Shown one piece after another: positions 1 through 9,486 of a stretch of DNA of 39,757 bases (the stretch's first letter is position 1; each line of letters starts with the position of its first letter). The translations under genes were made by a program, and so were the position numbers. The stretch covers positions 1-39,757 of the forward strand of contig WQXA01000004.1 of the NCBI GenBank assembly GCA_009785095.1, read 5' to 3'. Source of the stretch: Candidatus Saccharimonadota bacterium (GTDB taxonomy: Bacteria; Patescibacteriota; Saccharimonadia; Saccharimonadales; Saccharimonadaceae). The notes beneath the pieces were generated by a model that was not told the DNA's origin, searched no databases, and saw only the letters and a list, made by a program, of their open reading frames with translations.

Positions 1-1
1 A

Positions 2-58
2 GATTCCACGGTTGCGGCAAACATGACGACGCCAGTTGATATTAGTCACATGGAGTAA
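2..58 (+). CDS. C-terminal tail of an unidentified upstream gene (partial)
   Basis: An open frame runs from the window edge to a TAA at 56-58, directly before ftsI, and gives the tail DSTVAANMTTPVDISHME. The other frame checked stops earlier (TGA near 37-39). In division/cell-wall clusters the gene before ftsI is often ftsL or rsmH, but 18 residues cannot show which. The ftsI Shine-Dalgarno-like stretch (ATGGAG) overlaps its last codons, which fits translational coupling. Confidence 0.45.
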   Translation, partial: DSTVAANMTTPVDISHME

Positions 59-60
59 AT

Positions 61-1812
61 ATGGATAGACCGAAAATCTCCCGTGCGCAGTGGCTGGTTT
101 TCGGACTGTTTCTGGTTCTGGTCGTCTTTTTGGGGCGACTGTTTTATATCCAAGTAATCGAACATGATAAATATATTGCTCAGGCCGACCAAATGCAAAT
201 TAGCAAACGCACCATCAACCCAACGCGCGGCGAGTTTTTTGTGCGTGATGCGGATGGTACATTGGCGCCGCTAGTTTTGAATCAGACGGTTTATACCGTG
301 TTTGCTGATTCGACCCAAGTGAAGGATGTGAGAGAAGTTCGTGACTTGGTGCAGAAAGTTGCCGGCGGTCAGGCTATCAATGACAATTTCGATAAGCTCG
401 ATAACTCGAGCGCGCAATACATTGTGCTAGCTCGCCAAGTATCTCACACGCAAGCGCAGCAAATCCACGAGGCTGATTTGGCCGGTGTCGGTCTGCAGGC
501 CACCTCGCGGCGTGTTTATCCCGAGGGGAATTTGGCGGCGCAAGCGCTCGGTTTCGTCAATATTGACGGCCAAGGCCAATACGGGCTAGAACAATATCTC
601 AATCGGGAGCTAGCTGGCCAGCCGGGACTTTTGCAATCGGTCACCGATGTGCGTCACATTCCTTTGACTATCGGAGTGCATGATGTGTCGATTCCGGCCA
701 AAAATGGCACCGATTACGTTCTGTCGATTGATCGCGGTGTACAGATGAGTGCGGAGCGGGCTCTAAGGGAAGGGCTCAAAAGAGTCAGCGCCACCAAGGG
801 CAGCGTGGTGGTGATGGAAGTAAACACCGGTCGGGTGATGGCCATGGCCAACTTGCCGTCCTATGAACCGGCCAACTACAACAAAGTCACGGACGTATCG
901 GTGTTCCAAAACACCATCACCATGCAGCCGTATGAACCTGGATCGGTCATCAAACCATTCACGATCGGTGCCGCCATGGACGTCGGCTCGATCAGCCGCA
1001 GTTCAACTTTTCATAATACCGGTTGCGTGATGATAGCGGATGCTAAAATTTGTAATCTCGATCGTACGACCGACGGCCGGACGCTCGACGTGAATGAAAT
1101 TTTGCGTTATTCGTTGAACACTGGCGCAATTTGGTCTTTGGAACAGATGGGCGGCGGCGATATAAATTTGACAGCGCGCCAGCGACTTTACGATTATTTT
1201 ACTGATAATTATCGCTTTACAAAAAAGACCAACGTTGAAATTAGCGGCGAAGCCACCGGCACAATTATGAAGCCCGACAGTCCCAACGGCGCCAAAGTTA
1301 CTTATTCTAATATGACATTTGGACAAGGTCTGAACGTGACAATGATCCAAGTCATCGCGGCTTTCTCGGCTGCGATTAACGGCGGGACTTATTATCAGCC
1401 GACCTTGATTGTCGGTACGATCAACCAAAACGGCGAGTTGGTCGAGCATAAACCAAAAGCCATAGCCACCGAAGTGTTAAAACCCGATATTTCAAAGAAT
1501 CTCAAAGAAATGTTAAGAGCGATAAGAGCGGAAAGTACTTATACATCAGGGGTCGATAGAGGATATTATGTCGGCGGCAAAACCGGTACGGCAGAAACGG
1601 TCAACCCACTAACCGGCAAGTACGGCGGGCAAACTATCGGTTCGTACCTCGGCTTCATCGGGGACGAGACAGGAGAGCCAAAATATGCGATAATGGTACG
1701 GGTGGATGATGGTCATGTGGCCGCTGGATCAACCACTGGTTCGGCCGCCGCGCAACCGATCTTTAATGAAATTAGCCGGTTTGTAATAGAATATAAAGGA
1801 GTAGCCAAGTGA
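61..1812 (+). CDS. ftsI: FtsI/PBP2-type peptidoglycan D,D-transpeptidase
   Basis: Class B penicillin-binding protein that cross-links septal peptidoglycan outside the membrane. The 583-aa protein has one N-terminal membrane anchor (about residues 12-28), a pedestal/dimerisation region to about 220, and a transpeptidase domain with all three active-site motifs: S295-V-I-K298 (acyl-enzyme serine), S351-L-N353 and K507-T-G. Length is normal for the family. The start ATG follows an ATGGAG site that overlaps the end of the previous frame. Its stop overlaps the mraY start (GTGA), so the cluster is translationally coupled. Family and function are clear from the motifs; FtsI rather than the elongation PBP2 is inferred from the division-gene neighbours. 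Confidence 0.93.
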   Translation: MDRPKISRAQWLVFGLFLVLVVFLGRLFYIQVIEHDKYIAQADQMQISKRTINPTRGEFFVRDADGTLAPLVLNQTVYTVFADSTQVKDVREVRDLVQKVAGGQAINDNFDKLDNSSAQYIVLARQVSHTQAQQIHEADLAGVGLQATSRRVYPEGNLAAQALGFVNIDGQGQYGLEQYLNRELAGQPGLLQSVTDVRHIPLTIGVHDVSIPAKNGTDYVLSIDRGVQMSAERALREGLKRVSATKGSVVVMEVNTGRVMAMANLPSYEPANYNKVTDVSVFQNTITMQPYEPGSVIKPFTIGAAMDVGSISRSSTFHNTGCVMIADAKICNLDRTTDGRTLDVNEILRYSLNTGAIWSLEQMGGGDINLTARQRLYDYFTDNYRFTKKTNVEISGEATGTIMKPDSPNGAKVTYSNMTFGQGLNVTMIQVIAAFSAAINGGTYYQPTLIVGTINQNGELVEHKPKAIATEVLKPDISKNLKEMLRAIRAESTYTSGVDRGYYVGGKTGTAETVNPLTGKYGGQTIGSYLGFIGDETGEPKYAIMVRVDDGHVAAGSTTGSAAAQPIFNEISRFVIEYKGVAK

Positions 1813-2843
1813 ACGAATTACTAGACCAATTGATACCAGTGGTGACGAGAATAATGTTGTTGGGCGGGGCGACTTTTGTCATCGCCATGGCGCTAACGCC
1901 AATTTATACTTATTTTGCTTACAAATATAAATTCTGGAAAAGACAGAAATCTGTCGCACTCGACGGCAAAAAATTAACAGTCATCAACAAATTGCACGCT
2001 GCCAAAATCGCTCGACGCGTGCCAACCATGGCCGGCATGATTTTTGTGTTGGCGATCGCGATTACGACGTTATTTTTCAATCTCAGCCGACCGCAAACTT
2101 GGTTGCCGCTGGCGGCGCTCATTGGCGGAGCGATCGTCGGATTGATCGATGATATTCTGAATCTCAGATCGAACGGCGGGGTGGCCGGGCTACGCGCCCC
2201 AGTTAAATTTACCATGGTGGCGTTCCTCGGGTTGGTCTTGGGTTGGTTCTTCTGGTACAAATTAGGTTTCACGGCTGTGCACGTGCCGTTCGCCGGTGAG
2301 TGGGATTTGGGAATTTTCATGGTGCCGTTGTTTGCCTTCGTGGTGATTGCGGCCGGTAGCGCGGTCAACATTAGCGACGGTTTGGATGGTTTGGCGGGCG
2401 GACTGGCGGCGTCGGCGTTTACGATGTTTGCGGTGATTGCGCTCCTCGGAGAACAATTCGGCTTGGCTGGTTTTTGCTTGACGATCGTCGGCGCGCTCCT
2501 GGCGTACTTGTGGTTCAACATCTATCCAGCCCGCTTTTTCATGGGCGATGTCGGGTCGTTTGCGCTCGGGGTGTCTTTGGGCGTGGTGGCGATGCTGACA
2601 AATTGTTTGTTCATTCTGCCGATTATCGGGGCGGTTTTTGTGATCGAAACCGGCTCGGTTATTATTCAACAGTTGAGCAAAAAATTACGCCATGGTAAGA
2701 AAATCTGGCCAGCCACGCCGATTCACCATACGTTTGAGGCCAAAGGTTGGCCAGAAACCAAAGTGACCATGCGTTTCTGGGTGCTCGGCAACGTCGCAGG
2801 TATCGTTGGCATAATCGTCGCTCTGGCCGGAGGGAATGTCTAG
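1809..2843 (+). CDS. mraY: Phospho-N-acetylmuramoyl-pentapeptide transferase MraY
   Basis: Transfers phospho-MurNAc-pentapeptide from UDP to undecaprenyl phosphate to make lipid I at the inner membrane face. The 344-aa polytopic protein shows the family signatures: VGLIDD (Mg-binding aspartates), NISDGLDGLAGG, FMGDVGS and PIHHTFE (normally PIHHHFE, so the middle His is Thr). It starts with GTG overlapping the ftsI stop. The surrounding ftsI, ftsW and murG genes favour MraY over the related WecA/TagO sugar-phosphate transferases. A Lys-rich loop near residues 38-60 follows the first membrane segment. Confidence 0.93.
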   Translation: MNELLDQLIPVVTRIMLLGGATFVIAMALTPIYTYFAYKYKFWKRQKSVALDGKKLTVINKLHAAKIARRVPTMAGMIFVLAIAITTLFFNLSRPQTWLPLAALIGGAIVGLIDDILNLRSNGGVAGLRAPVKFTMVAFLGLVLGWFFWYKLGFTAVHVPFAGEWDLGIFMVPLFAFVVIAAGSAVNISDGLDGLAGGLAASAFTMFAVIALLGEQFGLAGFCLTIVGALLAYLWFNIYPARFFMGDVGSFALGVSLGVVAMLTNCLFILPIIGAVFVIETGSVIIQQLSKKLRHGKKIWPATPIHHTFEAKGWPETKVTMRFWVLGNVAGIVGIIVALAGGNV

Positions 2844-4162
2844 TGAGCGGCTGGGTGTCGGTCAATAGAAATAAGGACGACTCACGTCGAACTAAATTAA
2901 CGGCGCCTAAGTTCGAAGCCTCGCTTTTTAAGACGACCGATCCTCTGGAACTAGGCCGAAGACATCGGCCGGATTATTTATTGGTGGTGTTAATTATCGC
3001 CCTAGCGCTGATCGGTTTGGTGGTGTTATTTTCCATCACGCCGGCACTGACTAACGGCGACGACTCGGCATCACTTCGGTTCATGTTGCGCCAGGGGGCG
3101 TTTCTGACGGTGGGTTTGGCGGCCTTTTTTATCGCCAGCAAAGTCCCATTAGATTTTTGGCGTCGACATGGCGTCAAGTTGTTCGTGCTGGCATTCGCCC
3201 TGTGTTTTATCTTGCCGATCATGGGTCAGTTCAATATTCCTCCGGCCTACTGCGCGGGTGCTTGTCGTTGGTATAGTTTGGGCAGCATCGGCACTTTCCA
3301 ACCAGCCGAATTTCTAAAGTTCGGCACGGTTCTTCTCGTGGCGGGTTTCTTGGCGGTTCGGACGGCGCAAAACAAATTGGACTCTATTAAAGAATCGTTG
3401 CTGCCGCTGGGGCTAATAACGTTTGCGTCGCTGTTCGTTATTGTCATCATGCAAAAAGACCTCGGCACCGGCGTGTCGTTGGTGGCGATCGTGCTAGTCC
3501 AATTGATAATTGCCGGCGTCAAATTTAGGACGCTGCTTTTGGCGGTGATGGCGCTCGGCGTGGCTGGCGTGGCGTCCATTTTGATTGCACCGCATCGAAT
3601 GACTCGCATCGCGACGTTTCTCGGCCAAGGTAACGAGGTGGCGGATTATCACATCAACCAAGCCATGATTGCGCTAGGCTCGGGCGGTATGACCGGGCGG
3701 GGTCTCGGTCAATCGGTGCAGGCGTTCGGTTGGCTGCCCGAAGCGATCCACGATTCAATTTTCGCGATCCTTGGCGAGACGCTGGGATTTGTGGGGCTGT
3801 TTGTCATCATCATTATTTTCGCGGCGCTGCTTAGACAGATAATTAGCAAAGTCGATTTTCTTGAAAACGCTTATTTGCGATTGGTTGTGGCCGGCGTGTT
3901 TGGTTGGTTGATGGCGCATGTCGTGATGAATATCGGAGCCATGACGCACCTGTTACCGTTGACTGGGATCACTTTGCCGCTCGTTAGTTTTGGCGGCACG
4001 TCGATGCTGTTTATTATGACTAGCCTCGGTGTCGTGTTTGCGATTTCGCGTTACACCACACATCGCAAAGTTAAAGTAGAGAAAGGGGAGAAGCATCGTG
4101 CGGATTCTGTGCGTCGGCGGCGGTTCGGGCGGTCACATTACGCCAATCGTGGCGATAGCTAG
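2843..4162 (+). CDS. ftsW: FtsW/RodA-family SEDS glycosyltransferase
   Basis: SEDS-family peptidoglycan polymerase that works with the class B PBP encoded just upstream. The product is about 439 aa with roughly ten membrane segments, a short basic N-terminal tail (VNRNKDDSRRTK) and the C-terminal SEDS motif region (LPLTGITLPLVSFGGTS). The GTG start at 2843 shares a base with the mraY TAG stop and has GGAGGG eight bases upstream, so longer upstream readings are not needed. The reading frame continues 65 bp into murG, giving an Arg-rich tail; such a long overlap is unusual but no earlier stop exists. FtsW rather than RodA is inferred from the neighbours. Confidence 0.9.
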   Translation: MSGWVSVNRNKDDSRRTKLTAPKFEASLFKTTDPLELGRRHRPDYLLVVLIIALALIGLVVLFSITPALTNGDDSASLRFMLRQGAFLTVGLAAFFIASKVPLDFWRRHGVKLFVLAFALCFILPIMGQFNIPPAYCAGACRWYSLGSIGTFQPAEFLKFGTVLLVAGFLAVRTAQNKLDSIKESLLPLGLITFASLFVIVIMQKDLGTGVSLVAIVLVQLIIAGVKFRTLLLAVMALGVAGVASILIAPHRMTRIATFLGQGNEVADYHINQAMIALGSGGMTGRGLGQSVQAFGWLPEAIHDSIFAILGETLGFVGLFVIIIIFAALLRQIISKVDFLENAYLRLVVAGVFGWLMAHVVMNIGAMTHLLPLTGITLPLVSFGGTSMLFIMTSLGVVFAISRYTTHRKVKVEKGEKHRADSVRRRRFGRSHYANRGDS

Positions 4163-5240
4163 CGGCATTCGCGAGCGAAAACCACGTGCCGATATTCGGG
4201 TGTGGTGTGATCGTAGTTTCGCTCCCCAGGCGCGGCAATTGCTCGGCGCCGGGACGCGCGTTGATGTGGTGGTGAGCGGTAAATATCGGCGTTACGCCAA
4301 CATTTCGTTCTTGTCACATATTCGTTACCATCTCATAAAAACGCACCTGGCGAACTTTTTTGATTTATTTAAAATCGGTTTTGGCCTGCTGCAGAGCCTA
4401 TGCAAGCTCATCGTGTGGCGGCCGAATGTTGTCTTTTGCAAAGGCGGTTTTGTCTGTTTGCCGGTAGGTATAGCGGCGCATGCTTTACGGATTCCGCTGG
4501 TGATTCATGATTCTGACATCATACCGGGACTAACCAATCGAGTGCTAGCGCGTTACGCCAATTATATTGGTACAGGCGCGCCGCTAGAGAATTATCCTAA
4601 CTATCCGCCGACTCGGACGAGATTTGTCGGCATTCCGGTTAGGCAAGAATTTCGTAAACTTTCGACGAATGAAAAACTCGCCGTCAAAGAAAAACACGGT
4701 TTTGGCGGGCATAAGAAATTAGTTTTAGTGACTGGCGGCGGCCTAGGTTCGTCCGATTTGAACGCGGCCGCTTCAGAGCAAGCTCCCGAAATAATTCGCC
4801 ACGGCGCTCAGATATTGCTGATTACTGGCGAAAATAAAGATATCACCGCGCCGGAGATTGACGGCCTTGAGGTCAAACCGTTTCTGGCTGATGATTATCC
4901 TGAGGTCACCGCCGCGGCCGACATCGTAGTAACGCGAGCCGGTGCTACGGCTATGGCGGAGCTCGCCTCTATCGGCGCCGTGGCGATCATTGTGCCCAAC
5001 CCGTTTTTGGCCGGCGACCATCAAACCAAGAACGCTAGTGCCTGGAGCAAAGCCGATGCGGCTATCGTCATTAAACAAAAAGACCTAAGAGCCCGTCCTG
5101 AGCTGCTGTCAACAGAGGTCGTGAGGCTGTTAGAGGACGAAGAATTGCGCTCGCGGCTGAGCAAAAACTTAGCAAAATTTGCCCGGCCTGACGCGCTGGA
5201 TCAAATGGTAGAAATGATTTTAGAGGCGGTAAAGTCATGA
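4098..5240 (+). CDS. murG: UDP-GlcNAc:lipid I GlcNAc transferase MurG
   Basis: Makes lipid II from lipid I at the cytoplasmic membrane face; GT-B fold, 380 aa. The N-terminal donor loop GGGSGGHITP is the MurG hallmark (usual form GGTGGH). The C-terminal half has TRAGATAMAELASIG and PNPFLAGDHQTKNA, the UDP-GlcNAc binding region. The start is GTG with AAAGGGGAG upstream and lies inside the end of ftsW. The stop overlaps the ftsQ ATG (ATGA). MurC, MurB and Ddl, which often follow murG, are absent here. Confidence 0.93.
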   Translation: MRILCVGGGSGGHITPIVAIASGIRERKPRADIRVWCDRSFAPQARQLLGAGTRVDVVVSGKYRRYANISFLSHIRYHLIKTHLANFFDLFKIGFGLLQSLCKLIVWRPNVVFCKGGFVCLPVGIAAHALRIPLVIHDSDIIPGLTNRVLARYANYIGTGAPLENYPNYPPTRTRFVGIPVRQEFRKLSTNEKLAVKEKHGFGGHKKLVLVTGGGLGSSDLNAAASEQAPEIIRHGAQILLITGENKDITAPEIDGLEVKPFLADDYPEVTAAADIVVTRAGATAMAELASIGAVAIIVPNPFLAGDHQTKNASAWSKADAAIVIKQKDLRARPELLSTEVVRLLEDEELRSRLSKNLAKFARPDALDQMVEMILEAVKS

Positions 5241-6109
5241 AATCAGAACGACGTGGTCGATATAGTGATGAGACGCGAGCTGAGTTGAACAAAAATTTTA
5301 CTCGGGGCACGACGTTGTCTACTTTTCATAGTGTCGAGCGCGAAGAATCCGATCGTCAAAAAGAACGTAATCTCAGGTCACGGCGGCGAAAATTGAGTGG
5401 TGTACTGCTTATCATTGTGCTGGTGTGCGGACTAGGGCTGATGACGCTGACGCAATTTAGCGGTTCTTTCGTGGACGTCACTAGCAACGTGCAGACTCTG
5501 GAAACGGCTAATGCCGATCGTTATAAAAATATTGTGAGTGAATATTTATCTAAAAATCCGTTCGAGCGATTTAGTTTTGCCCGGAGAAATAATAATTTAT
5601 TGGGCTATGTAGCCGAGCAAGCACCAGAGGTCAAAAGCATCAAAATCAGTCAAGCCGGCCTGCTCCTGGGCAAACTAAGGGTCGAATTTCGCGAGCCGGT
5701 GGCGATGTGGAGGACGGCCAACGAAACTAGCTATGTCGATGCCGAGGGCGTGGTATTTTCAAATAATTATTTCGCGACGCCGAGTGTGACGATAACTGAC
5801 AACAGCGGGGCAGTGGCTGTTAGTGATGTGGTCGCCTCGTCGCGCTTCTTGGGTTTCGTGGGGCGGGTGACGGCTGGGCTGGCCGAGAACGGCGGGGCAG
5901 TGGAGCGCGTGATTATTCCGACTGGCGCAATTCGTTACGTGGAATTTTATCTGGCTGATCGAAAGTACCCATTCAAAGCCCAGATTGATCGCGATCCGGT
6001 TGGGCAGGCGGCCGACATCGCGGCCATGACAAAATATCTCGATAATAACGGCATCACGCCCACCTCCTACGTTGATACGCGGATAGCCGGCAAAGGTTAC
6101 TGGAAATAA
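5237..6109 (+). CDS. ftsQ: FtsQ/DivIB-type cell division protein
   Basis: A bitopic division protein that links FtsB/FtsL and the septal synthases. The 290-aa product has a highly charged cytoplasmic tail (residues 1-52), one membrane segment (about 54-73) and an extracytoplasmic part with a POTRA-like region (about 80-150) followed by a FtsQ/DivIB-like beta region. Assignment rests on topology and on its place after murG; primary sequence is weakly conserved in this family. The ATG overlaps the murG stop. No ftsA or ftsZ follows: a 745-bp gene-free stretch begins here. Confidence 0.75.
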   Translation: MKSERRGRYSDETRAELNKNFTRGTTLSTFHSVEREESDRQKERNLRSRRRKLSGVLLIIVLVCGLGLMTLTQFSGSFVDVTSNVQTLETANADRYKNIVSEYLSKNPFERFSFARRNNNLLGYVAEQAPEVKSIKISQAGLLLGKLRVEFREPVAMWRTANETSYVDAEGVVFSNNYFATPSVTITDNSGAVAVSDVVASSRFLGFVGRVTAGLAENGGAVERVIIPTGAIRYVEFYLADRKYPFKAQIDRDPVGQAADIAAMTKYLDNNGITPTSYVDTRIAGKGYWK

Positions 6110-6115
6110 TTATTA

Positions 6116-6155
6116 CCCCACCCGCCCCTGTTACGGCAAAGCCAGAGGAGGGTGA
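6116..6155. terminator. GC-rich hairpin after ftsQ, possible terminator
   Basis: CCACCCGCCCCTG pairs imperfectly with CAGAGGAGGGTGAG across a short loop, just after the ftsQ stop. There is no clear T-run, so it would be a weak or factor-dependent terminator. The same words recur inverted at 6818-6840, so it may instead be the end of a repeat element. Confidence 0.35.
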
Positions 6156-6678
6156 GATAGTCGATTTTCATATAGTACGATGATATTTTGCTAATGTCAA
6201 ATTACAGAGACAAACAGGGGTAGGGGAGTAGGGGAAAGTCTTAAAATATAATGAATCACAATAATGTCAAAATAAAGTCAAACGTGAGCACGGGGCTGTG
6301 GAAAACTTATTTTGCAATAAATCAATAAAAATGCAAATATTGCAAATGCCGTGGAATGTTCGCGCGATTGTTGCGTTTTTTGCAACGACTTGGCGTAACG
6401 TGACGATAATAGCCCACTGCTAAAAATAAATTTCCCTCGGGGCGTTTATAAATAAATAATTATTAGAAAGCAGGAAGAGCCTCCCCGCGGGGGAATCGGT
6501 GATATTTTAATTTATAGCAGTCAAATTGCTAGATTGCTAGTCTAGGCACATGATAGCTTAATCGTCTTTAATCCACTTCTTAAATATCGTAAAAGATATA
6601 TTGTGCGACATTCAATACAAATGCAAAAGACGCTTCACTACTCATTATGTATCGACCTAAATTTCTTTATTATGACGT

Positions 6679-6706
6679 GTTAATTTATTTTTAAAAATAA
6701 ATTAAC
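6679..6706. repeat. 28-bp perfect palindrome, all AT except the end bases
   Basis: Each half is 14 bases (GTTAATTTATTTTT and its exact complement) with no spacer. On either strand it would give a U-rich-tailed AT hairpin, so a bidirectional terminator between the convergent ftsQ and guaA transcripts is possible. A protein-binding palindrome is equally compatible. Confidence 0.7.
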
Positions 6707-6817
6707 CATCCTCACCCGCTTCGCGACTATTCCTTTATTTTTCCTTACCAAAAACTCAATCTCGCCTTTACGGCGGCTTCTCGCGGCCTTCTCGTGCTCT
6801 AACAGAGGTCTACAGAG

Positions 6818-6840
6818 GCGTAACAGAGGTAGGGTGAGGG
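6818..6840. repeat. Right inverted-repeat arm of the ftsQ-guaA gap
   Basis: The reverse complement of this stretch begins CCCTCACCCTACCTCTG and then TTACGC; the left end at 6116-6137 reads CCCCACCCGCCCCTG then TTACGGC. The match is imperfect but covers about 22 bases and lies within 40 bases of both flanking genes. It may be a terminal inverted repeat of a decayed element. Confidence 0.45.
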
Positions 6841-6854
6841 TTCTCTAAAATTTA

Positions 6855-8111
6855 CTACTCCCACTCAGTCGTCCCGGGCGGTTTCGGCGTCAGATCCAAA
6901 ACAACTCTCGAAATGCCAGGCACCTCGGCAACTATTTTGTTTACCATTTCGTCGAGCGCCGCCTCGGGCATATCTTCGCCAGGAACGACCGGCCGGCCGG
7001 TCATGAAATCTTTAGTGATAAACGGCCGAATACAGATCGACCGATTGCCAATTTGACCAAACGGCACCGGGAACGATATCACGGGAACTTGGCTGATCGT
7101 TCTGGTCAGATCGTACTTAGTTAGAATGTCGTTGACGACCTTATCCGCCGCTCGTAGCTGGCTGAGATTTTCCTTAGACAGAAGGGTCGGGGTGATTTCC
7201 CTATCGACATGATTAATTTTTTCACCAAAAATATAAACTACGCGATTAATATTATTAATTGATTTTGGAATCTCCTGCGCTAATTTAAATAATATCCGCC
7301 AATTCGGTTGACCGCTCAAAACCGCGGCGTAGCTATAGGAGCGTTTGTTATCTTTCACACCGACAGTTTTAATGGGCAAGAGATTTGCGAAAACATCATT
7401 ATTCTCGAATCGCATTTTTAGAGCGCTATTCGTCTCGTCAAAGTTCTCAAGAAAAGGTTCCTCGGCGCAAATTAGTCGTATGGCCAGACCTGGCCCCGGG
7501 AATGGCTGTCGGTGGACTATCTCTTTTGGCAAGCCCAGCAGCTCGCCGAGTTTTCGAACGTCGGGTTTATAAAACTCGCTAAATGGCTCGAGCACTTCCC
7601 CGCGCTTTCGTAGCTCATGAACCGCCGGGCTATCATTGTGATGAGTCTTGACGCCCGCTTTGGTCTCGATGATGTCGGGAGCGATGGTGCCTTGAGCCAA
7701 AATGGTGTTGCTTAGATCAATATCGAGTTCTTGCTCGATCAATTGTTGGATGCGCATAAAAGTATCACCAATAATTTGCCGCTTGATCTGCGGATCGGTG
7801 ACTTTCTTTAGCGGCGGCGTTTCGCGACCGTCCACCGTGGTAGTCGCGTTCAAAAATCTATCGACAGCATGAACCACGCGAAGGTTCATCCCAGCGGAAT
7901 CTAGCGCCTTCTGCACATCATGGCTCTCACCTGCCCTCATGAAACCGTGGTTGATATGGACGGCGATTATCTGCTCGGGCGACAAAGTTTCATATAGTAG
8001 CTTGGCCAGCACCGTGGAGTCTACCCCACCGCTCACATAGCAAAGAACTTTTTTATCACCGACTACCCGCCGAATATTTTTCTTGATTGATTCTATATCT
8101 AAATTAACCAT
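6855..8111 (-). CDS. guaA: GMP synthase, ATP-pyrophosphatase subunit only (no glutaminase domain)
   Basis: Adenylates XMP and aminates it to GMP. The 418-aa protein starts directly at the ATP-PPase domain: the P-loop SGGVDS is at residues 27-32, the KRQIIGDTF and LAQGTIAPDIIE motifs follow, and it ends in the GMP synthase dimerisation domain (PKPPGTTEWE, usually KPPATIEWE). Bacterial GuaA is normally about 510-530 aa with an N-terminal class I glutaminase; that part is missing, as in archaeal two-subunit enzymes, and no separate glutaminase gene is in the window. It therefore needs a partner elsewhere or free ammonia. It follows gdhA by 22 bp in the same orientation with GAAAGGAGAG before the ATG. 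Confidence 0.93.
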   Translation of the reverse strand: MVNLDIESIKKNIRRVVGDKKVLCYVSGGVDSTVLAKLLYETLSPEQIIAVHINHGFMRAGESHDVQKALDSAGMNLRVVHAVDRFLNATTTVDGRETPPLKKVTDPQIKRQIIGDTFMRIQQLIEQELDIDLSNTILAQGTIAPDIIETKAGVKTHHNDSPAVHELRKRGEVLEPFSEFYKPDVRKLGELLGLPKEIVHRQPFPGPGLAIRLICAEEPFLENFDETNSALKMRFENNDVFANLLPIKTVGVKDNKRSYSYAAVLSGQPNWRILFKLAQEIPKSINNINRVVYIFGEKINHVDREITPTLLSKENLSQLRAADKVVNDILTKYDLTRTISQVPVISFPVPFGQIGNRSICIRPFITKDFMTGRPVVPGEDMPEAALDEMVNKIVAEVPGISRVVLDLTPKPPGTTEWE

Positions 8112-8133
8112 GTGCTTCCTCTCCTTTCAAATT

Positions 8134-9474
<1,341 letters not shown>

Positions 9475-9486
9475 CTAGCCACCGTC

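Larger units (their letters stand above)
6110..6854. other. 745-bp gene-free, AT-rich region between convergent ftsQ and guaA
   Basis: No convincing coding frame was seen on either strand. Base composition is clearly more AT-rich than the flanking genes. The ends carry related sequences in opposite orientation (6116-6137 and 6818-6840). The interior has several TTGCAA-type words (about 6310-6390), a GTTGC/GCAAC hairpin near 6370-6386, the self-complementary CCCCGCGGGG at 6483-6492 and a 28-bp palindrome. One near DnaA-box (TGTGGAAAA, near 6297) is too little for an origin call. A TATAAT at 6247-6252 lacks a clear -35. It could be a decayed mobile element or a terminator/regulatory region; function unknown. 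Confidence 0.6.

Noticed and set aside
4098-4162. Frameshift at the ftsW-murG junction because of the 65-bp overlap
   Set aside because: Both proteins are complete by their motifs; the Arg-rich FtsW tail simply reads through the murG start.
6110-6854. Replication origin in the AT-rich gap
   Set aside because: Only one near-match to a DnaA box and no dnaA, dnaN or other origin genes nearby.
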